This document shows positions 6,040 to 10,934 of a stretch of DNA of 10,934 nucleotides, piece after piece (within the stretch, counting starts at the first letter, position 1; every line of letters starts with the position of its first letter). The notes beneath the pieces are model-generated. The model saw nothing but the letters and a program-made list of their open reading frames with translations. It was not told the DNA's origin and did not search any database. The stretch is from JBGTCD01 sp041749015 (GTDB taxonomy: Bacteria > Bacteroidota > Bacteroidia > Cytophagales > Cyclobacteriaceae): assembly GCA_041749015.1 (NCBI GenBank), contig JBGTCD010000024.1:1-10934 (forward strand), in the 5' to 3' direction. Position numbers and translations under genes: made by a program.

Positions 6040-7653
6040 CTTACGGTTTTTAACAAGAAAGGCTTCAACTTTGGTCTTTAATTCCGGAGAATTTTTCACA
6101 TACTTGGCTGAGTTACCCAGCTTCTCCGGAAACGTCTCCACATGCAAAGTTTGAGTAGGGAAGGCAAATTGTACGCCTAACTCATCAGCCAGCTTAATAA
6201 TAGAGAGTAAAATCTCATGCCTCACCTGCAGCTCCTCGGCCCAGGTGGGTACAGCAAAAAACACATAAAACATGATATTGAGTGAGCTATCGGCCAAATC
6301 ATTAAAATAGATGTGATAGACCTCCTTGCGGGTTTTGGGGTGGTCGTTGACGATGCCCCTGAGCCCTTCTACAAAAGCTTCGATTACTACTGGTGGTGTA
6401 TCATATTGCACAGCAATCTGTGTGAAAAAACGGCGGAATTCCCGGAGCCCATGATTATCTACCATCCTGTCGGTAAGAACAGCATTAGGCACATACATGA
6501 GAGAATTCCTGAAAGTGCGTACCCTTGTTGACCTGAATCCCACTTCTTCTACAGTACCATCAACTTCGCCTGAGGATATCCAATCCCCCACCTGAAACGG
6601 TTTATCAATAAAAATCATCAATGATCCAAAAAAGTTTTTGATGGTATCCTGAGCAGCCAGGGCAAAAGCAATACCGCCAATTGATAAACCGGCAATGATT
6701 CCGGTGATATTCACTTCAAGGTTGTCAAGGATAAAAAGTACACCGATGATGATTACGAAGGTCTTTAAAACCTTTCTCGCTAAGGGCACCAATTGGTCAT
6801 CCAAGGTGTTTTTGGTCTTTTCAGCAGCCTTTTCGAAATAAAGACTCAGGATATCCACAACCCTGTAAAAAAATACGATAGCAAATACCGGCCATATGAT
6901 TTTCAACATTATAACCACCCACCGCCCCATGGCTACCGGCAGCTGCAACACAGGTACCAGCAACATCAGAATGGGGAAGATCACCAATATACTCAATGGC
7001 CTTGCTACAGGAACTACAACCTCATGGGCCAGTGTAGGATACCCAAATCGCATCAGGACTCTGATGATGATCTTTTCAATGATAAAGGTGAAAAGTTTAT
7101 GAACAAGGAAGCTTAGGAAAATTAAAGCCAGAATTCCCATGTGCTGCCATAAATATAGTCCAAAGTAGGTTCTGCTTCCGGCGTGAGGGAAAAGCTCAAG
7201 TAGTCTATCAGTCCCATATGGAAATACTTCACTATGCCATTTATCAATGCTGTTGACTGTTTTTTTTGAATAGTACCACTTATTACCCACTTTTTCGACG
7301 TACAGATCTGGCAACTTTGATGTAAGATAATACCGGTATCTGCCAGTTACGGAATCAAGGTGGTTAATATTTCGGGGCCAGTCATCCATGTCAAGATAAA
7401 GGCCTTTCCCATCCAGTATCTGCTTGAGCCTTATGGCAAGTTCTACAGCCTTTTCCTGGCTGACATCTGACGGATTAAAGGCTTTTGCAGATACCGTAGG
7501 ATAATAGCTATCGTCTTGCAAATACTCCAAATGAGTATATATGGTATTGTATGGTGAGGACAAAGAAAATTCTATAATCTCCTTTTGCACGGCCTCCTGT
7601 GCAAATAGCTGAAAAGTGACTGAAGAAAATAAAATGAGAATTACATGCTTCAT
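6031..7653 (-). CDS. MscS-family mechanosensitive ion channel with extracytoplasmic N-terminal domain
   Basis: This 540-residue inner-membrane channel is expected to open under hypo-osmotic membrane tension to release solutes. A Sec signal peptide (hydrophobic 4-17, likely cleavage near FAQ at 17-19) precedes a soluble region (20-165) that should be periplasmic and is absent from E. coli MscS (286 residues). Predicted membrane helices are at about 171-191, 214-236, 244-268, 296-312 and 316-336. The last is the pore helix TM3, with GLSIGGIAFALAAQD (322-336), followed by NFFGSLMIF and the DKPFQVGDWI segment (350-359). EVDGTVEEVGFRSTRVRTF (363-381) and YVPNAV (387-392) belong to the MscS beta domain, and the remainder is the cytoplasmic vestibule. 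The start is supported by the signal peptide and by a -7 promoter element just upstream. The role of the N-terminal domain is unknown. Confidence 0.92.
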   Translation of the reverse strand: MKHVILILFSSVTFQLFAQEAVQKEIIEFSLSSPYNTIYTHLEYLQDDSYYPTVSAKAFNPSDVSQEKAVELAIRLKQILDGKGLYLDMDDWPRNINHLDSVTGRYRYYLTSKLPDLYVEKVGNKWYYSKKTVNSIDKWHSEVFPYGTDRLLELFPHAGSRTYFGLYLWQHMGILALIFLSFLVHKLFTFIIEKIIIRVLMRFGYPTLAHEVVVPVARPLSILVIFPILMLLVPVLQLPVAMGRWVVIMLKIIWPVFAIVFFYRVVDILSLYFEKAAEKTKNTLDDQLVPLARKVLKTFVIIIGVLFILDNLEVNITGIIAGLSIGGIAFALAAQDTIKNFFGSLMIFIDKPFQVGDWISSGEVDGTVEEVGFRSTRVRTFRNSLMYVPNAVLTDRMVDNHGLREFRRFFTQIAVQYDTPPVVIEAFVEGLRGIVNDHPKTRKEVYHIYFNDLADSSLNIMFYVFFAVPTWAEELQVRHEILLSIIKLADELGVQFAFPTQTLHVETFPEKLGNSAKYVKNSPELKTKVEAFLVKNRKAT

Positions 7654-7693
7654 CCGTTAAACCAATTTTTATTAATCCGAAAAATTATGAGAG

Positions 7694-7701
7694 CAAAAGT
7701 A
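7694..7701 (-). promoter_or_regulatory. -7 promoter element for mscS
   Basis: The minus strand reads TACTTTTG at 7701-7694, a perfect match to the Bacteroidetes TAnnTTTG box. It lies 40 bp before the mscS ATG, leaving a leader of about 34 nt. The -33 element is less clear: a TTTA occurs 22 nt upstream, and a TTTG lies only 13 nt upstream. Confidence 0.5.
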
Positions 7702-7732
7702 CGATTTCCAGCAGCAAATCGGGTAAAGAACT

Positions 7733-10477
7733 TTAAAAAGATAAAACTGAAAGTTCATTTTCAAATGCTGTGTACAGATTAAAGTTGGTCTGATTCTCAA
7801 AAAACAACAAACCAATCGGGAAACTACTTAACAAAGGCCTTGAGTTGATCAATATGCCTTTTTCATCATACAAATAAGTGAATTCCTGGTCGCCGTCCGT
7901 AATGGCAAATATTTTTCCAAAATTGCCAAAGTCATAAAACTGAACCGTGAATTCCTTATCACCGAGATAGTCCTTTTCAAAAATTATTTTACCGTTTTGA
8001 TCGATGAGGGTCATTCTATTGAAGTCCTGCCGTGCAATCAGATAGGAACCATCCTGCTTTTCATTTACCAATCTGAATGTGGTCTCTCTGGTAGGTTTAT
8101 AAAGCTGTTCCCTGTTGGAAATATTACCTTCCAAATTCCATTGAATAATCAGGCCATCGCTGCTGATAGTAGTGAGTATTGTTTTGGCAGCGTCGGGTCC
8201 CAGAGCAACATAAACTGCATTATTAAGCCTGGTGCCCAGGTCCAGGGGAAAGCCTTTAATCGTCTCCCCACGGCGATTTTTTACAACTACTGTTCCCTTT
8301 TCCAAAAGACCTACGATGTAATCCCTTCCTCGAACCCGGATATGAAATGGTTTGGTAGCCAATTTGCCACCAAAACCATTGGGTCTCCAGCCGTCTAGAT
8401 TGTTCATCATTTTGTCATACATATACAATTCACCAGACGGGTCTGAAATGAGTATGCGGTAGTTCTTGCTGTTATCATAATCAATGAGGGAAACATGGGA
8501 TATTTCGTTGCCATTGAATTTAAGTGGAAATCCTTCTACATCATTACCCAATCTGTCGACCAGATAAACGGTGTTTTTAGTAGCAAAAAGGTATTGTAAT
8601 TTACTGTTTTTATAAAAATCAATTTGATGCACATCACTAATTATAGGGCCATCACAGGTATATTTCCACAACTGTTCCCCCTTAGACGAAATCAGGTGAA
8701 TAGCCCTTGTAGAATCCTGAATAATAGTTTCAAAACTCAGGTTGACATGGTTTCTTACCAAATAGGGCCTTGAGATTAGTGGTTTCGAAAAGCTGGTCTT
8801 CCTTTCCGTTTTTAAGTTTGATTTTTCTCCTGCAGCTGCCACTGCGCCATCGTAGTTCAATGCAATCTGTTGATAAAAGTTATTATCCAATCTGGTCATT
8901 TGTACCGACCCCATATCAAAGGCCATTAAGTGACTGGAATGGGCATCCATTAAGGCCTTCCAGGAAGGTCCCAGGTGCTCTTTTAGGATCAGCCAAAATC
9001 GCTGGGTATTAAAAATCAATCCAACATTAGTTTCTGATAGGTTGGATTCCAGGTACTTGTTGATTTTTGTGGATTTCTTCCAGGTATTCTCTGCCTCAAT
9101 ATCCATAATTAGCTGCTTTAACATCACGATAGAGTTGCCCATTATGAGGTATGATCCTGAAACGGTATAAAAGGTTTCATCAAATCCGGAGAACCATGGT
9201 CCGAACATTCTCATGGGCAAACCCATTGATTTAATTTCCCTTAATTCAAAATCACCATATTTTTCCACAAAGAGTGTATCATCTGACTCAAAGGCCAGCT
9301 TTTCTGAATACGCGTTAAGCTGATTTAATGCCTCACTAATGTCTTTGGTGTCCATAATTATCACCTTGCCTGGATTGGCAGGGTCAGGTGTTTCCACATT
9401 GATTAATGCCAGTTCTCTACCGAGCCAGTTTTTTACCTTGTCCAAATCCAAACCTCCTGTAGATTCGTGGCTATTTCTTACCTTTTTAAATTCTTCATCC
9501 CTACTAAGCCAGTATTCTACATGCCTCGGGTACCAAATGTCAGGACTCGATAAACCCAATATGGTCATGGAGGCTGTTCTAGCAGGAACCAGATGAAAAA
9601 GATTGATGCTTACCGGGTGCTGACCCTGAAATGCATAATTGAAATAATAATCCTTACCAGCGGCAGGCGCAGTAAACCCACTCATCATCACCTGTTGATC
9701 CTGGATGTTTAAATCAAGGTATCCGGCAGGAAAAAAGTTCTGAAATGAGGCTGACACCTCCTGAGATTTTGTATTGAGAAAGGTCCCCAAAAGGGTTCCC
9801 AGGTTTTTGCTATTTAAATATAGATTGCCTTCGTCATTTACCAGTTTCGGAAAATTTTCCAGTTCAGAATTTGAAACAGCAAAGGGTACCATTTCCCCGT
9901 TTAAAGTCCTTATTACATCCTCGATTAAGAACGGTGTAAAGCTTGCTGCAAAGATTTTGCCCTGAATCAGGTATGAGAAGACCAGACCTGATTTTTTTTC
10001 AGTGACTTCTTTTATGATATAATCTTTATACACACGCTCTGCCAATGAATATTGATCATTATTTTTGAAGGATTGAAGTATTTTGAGTAGGATTTGCTGA
10101 GAACCTACATTATCCATATCCACCAAAAACAAATAATCAAAATCATCTTTTTTGGTCACATGCAGGGAGATCAACACCTGTCTGTCTTTCATTAAGCGGC
10201 TAAGTTGCAGGTCGGAACCTGAAAGGCTGTCAAGAATTTCTAAATGGGAGGCCATCCGCATGAATACGGGAATGTGTCCGATACTTTTATAAATTTTTGA
10301 CCCTGATAACTTCAAATGATGGTCACTGATATTGGTGGATTCATACACAATGGCAGCATTAGAAGGTACCATTTCCCATATATCGAAGGCTTTGGTTTTA
10401 CTTATACAATAGTACCAGATCCCGCCACCTAAAATGGACAATGCTATGACGGTAATGAGGATGGATGTTTTATTCAT
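7733..10477 (-). CDS. Uncharacterised membrane-anchored protein with C-terminal seven-repeat beta-propeller
   Basis: I do not recognise a characterised homologue for this 914-residue protein. An N-terminal hydrophobic helix (about 7-23), with no lipobox and no clear cleavage site, should anchor it in the inner membrane with the bulk in the periplasm. Residues 30-550 alternate strands and helices. The opening VPSNAAIVYE (37-46) recalls DUF3352-type proteins, but that is only a resemblance. From about 570 to the end there are seven copies of a unit with a hydrophobic strand, a turn of the type D-x-x-G and often GFPL. The turn positions are 597, 641, 688, 734, 781, 826 and 871, spaced 44-47 residues. 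The first unit (ISSKGEQLWKY) matches the PQQ-like propeller signature. I infer a seven-bladed propeller, probably for binding rather than catalysis. Both flanking gaps are short, and the gene sits directly downstream of the rRNA operon terminator. Confidence 0.85.
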   Translation of the reverse strand: MNKTSILITVIALSILGGGIWYYCISKTKAFDIWEMVPSNAAIVYESTNISDHHLKLSGSKIYKSIGHIPVFMRMASHLEILDSLSGSDLQLSRLMKDRQVLISLHVTKKDDFDYLFLVDMDNVGSQQILLKILQSFKNNDQYSLAERVYKDYIIKEVTEKKSGLVFSYLIQGKIFAASFTPFLIEDVIRTLNGEMVPFAVSNSELENFPKLVNDEGNLYLNSKNLGTLLGTFLNTKSQEVSASFQNFFPAGYLDLNIQDQQVMMSGFTAPAAGKDYYFNYAFQGQHPVSINLFHLVPARTASMTILGLSSPDIWYPRHVEYWLSRDEEFKKVRNSHESTGGLDLDKVKNWLGRELALINVETPDPANPGKVIIMDTKDISEALNQLNAYSEKLAFESDDTLFVEKYGDFELREIKSMGLPMRMFGPWFSGFDETFYTVSGSYLIMGNSIVMLKQLIMDIEAENTWKKSTKINKYLESNLSETNVGLIFNTQRFWLILKEHLGPSWKALMDAHSSHLMAFDMGSVQMTRLDNNFYQQIALNYDGAVAAAGEKSNLKTERKTSFSKPLISRPYLVRNHVNLSFETIIQDSTRAIHLISSKGEQLWKYTCDGPIISDVHQIDFYKNSKLQYLFATKNTVYLVDRLGNDVEGFPLKFNGNEISHVSLIDYDNSKNYRILISDPSGELYMYDKMMNNLDGWRPNGFGGKLATKPFHIRVRGRDYIVGLLEKGTVVVKNRRGETIKGFPLDLGTRLNNAVYVALGPDAAKTILTTISSDGLIIQWNLEGNISNREQLYKPTRETTFRLVNEKQDGSYLIARQDFNRMTLIDQNGKIIFEKDYLGDKEFTVQFYDFGNFGKIFAITDGDQEFTYLYDEKGILINSRPLLSSFPIGLLFFENQTNFNLYTAFENELSVLSF

Positions 10478-10611
10478 TCAGGGAATTTTGACACAAAGAA
10501 CGAAAAATTGAGTGGAAAAGATGGCTGATATCAGTAAAAAAACCACAATAGGGTAATATCATAAAAAATTCTAACCAGGCTGTCCAAAAACACCAATCTG
10601 AATTTTTTAAA

Positions 10612-10641
10612 CAAAAAAAGCCTCCAGGATTCCCGGAGGCT
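10612..10641 (-). terminator. Rho-independent terminator of the rRNA operon
   Basis: Read on the minus strand, AGCCTCCGGG-AAT-CCTGGAGGCT (10641-10619) forms a 10-bp stem with one G-U pair, followed directly by a T-run (10619-10613). It begins 12 nt after the 5S 3' end. Confidence 0.92.
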
Positions 10642-10653
10642 CTATAATAAAAA

Positions 10654-10764
<111 letters not shown>

Positions 10765-10834
10765 AAACCTTGGCTCTGCTCATTCGCAAAGCACCAATGT
10801 CTTTGACATATTGATAAAATAAGAATCATAATAA
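10765..10834 (-). other. 23S-5S rRNA spacer
   Basis: A 70-nt transcribed spacer without a tRNA. It contains a small hairpin, AUGUC-AAA-GACAU in the RNA (10797-10809), and complementary TTGG/CCAA stretches flanking the central part that may fold into a processing stem. Nothing else is recognisable. Confidence 0.6.
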
Positions 10835-10934
10835 GCCCTCAAAGCGTACGGGTAATTAGTACTGCTCAGCTTTGACATTACTGCCTTTACACCTGCAGCC
10901 TATCAACGTCATCGTCTCTGACGTCCCTTTAAAG
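10835..10934 (-). rRNA. rrl: 23S ribosomal RNA, 3' end only
   Basis: Minus strand. The last ~100 nt of 23S rRNA are present and the rest lies beyond the right edge. Recognised by the conserved GACGAUGACGUUGAUAGGCUG block followed by GUGUAAAGGCAGUAAUGUC, then GAGCAGUACUAAUUACCCGU, which aligns with the E. coli 3' domain (GACGACGUUGAUAGGC ... GGUACUAAUGAACCGU). The 3' end near 10835 was set by counting 20 nt after ACUAAU, as in E. coli, and may be off by several bases. Confidence 0.93.

Noticed and set aside
6793..7116. 107-codon open frame on the plus strand
   Set aside because: Antisense to the membrane helices of the MscS gene. Its high His/Tyr/Gln content arises from the reverse complement of hydrophobic codons.
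10525..10534. Perfect 10-bp palindrome CTGATATCAG in the gap upstream of the 914-residue gene
   Set aside because: It is short, does not extend beyond 10 bp, and has no recognisable promoter element around it, so chance is likely.

Overview
The window looks like chromosomal DNA from a Bacteroidota (Cytophagia-like) bacterium. Three things suggest this: the promoter-like signals follow the Bacteroidetes pattern (-33 TTTG, -7 TAnnTTTG), start codons lack clear Shine-Dalgarno sequences, and the 5S/23S rRNA fragments and protein sequences have that flavour. The taxon is inference from sequence style, not from a search. The window is dense with genes, and I see no phage, transposon, CRISPR or tRNA signal.

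Layout. Positions 1-3775 (minus strand) are one tight unit, read from high to low coordinates: a 2,4-dienoyl-CoA-reductase-type SDR, then bioF, bioD and bioA. The bio genes overlap through two ATGA junctions, and bioA runs off the left edge. Together bioF, bioD and bioA encode three consecutive steps from pimeloyl thioester to dethiobiotin. bioB and the pimelate-forming genes are not in the window. A short divergent promoter region (3776-3850) with an inverted repeat separates this unit from a plus-strand OmpA-domain lipoprotein gene (3851-4786). That gene ends in a strong U-tract hairpin that can serve both strands, because the next gene converges on it.

Positions 4844-5983 (minus) encode a Cys/Met-metabolism PLP enzyme, cystathionine gamma-synthase or gamma-lyase. 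It lies 47 bp downstream of a MscS-type mechanosensitive channel gene (6031-7653, minus). The junction holds a possible compact pseudoknot. The MscS gene has a good -7 promoter element upstream. Positions 7733-10477 (minus) encode a 914-residue membrane-anchored protein of unknown function. Its last ~340 residues contain seven evenly spaced repeats that I read as a seven-bladed PQQ-like beta-propeller.

The right edge is the 3' end of an rRNA operon on the minus strand: the 3' tail of 23S rRNA, a 70-nt spacer, a complete 5S rRNA and its terminator.

Most of the window is ordinary housekeeping and envelope DNA. I do not see a clear previously undescribed system. The points most worth a second look are the uncharacterised propeller protein, the fatty-acid-type reductase heading the biotin operon, and the predicted pseudoknot at the mscS/cystathionine-enzyme junction.
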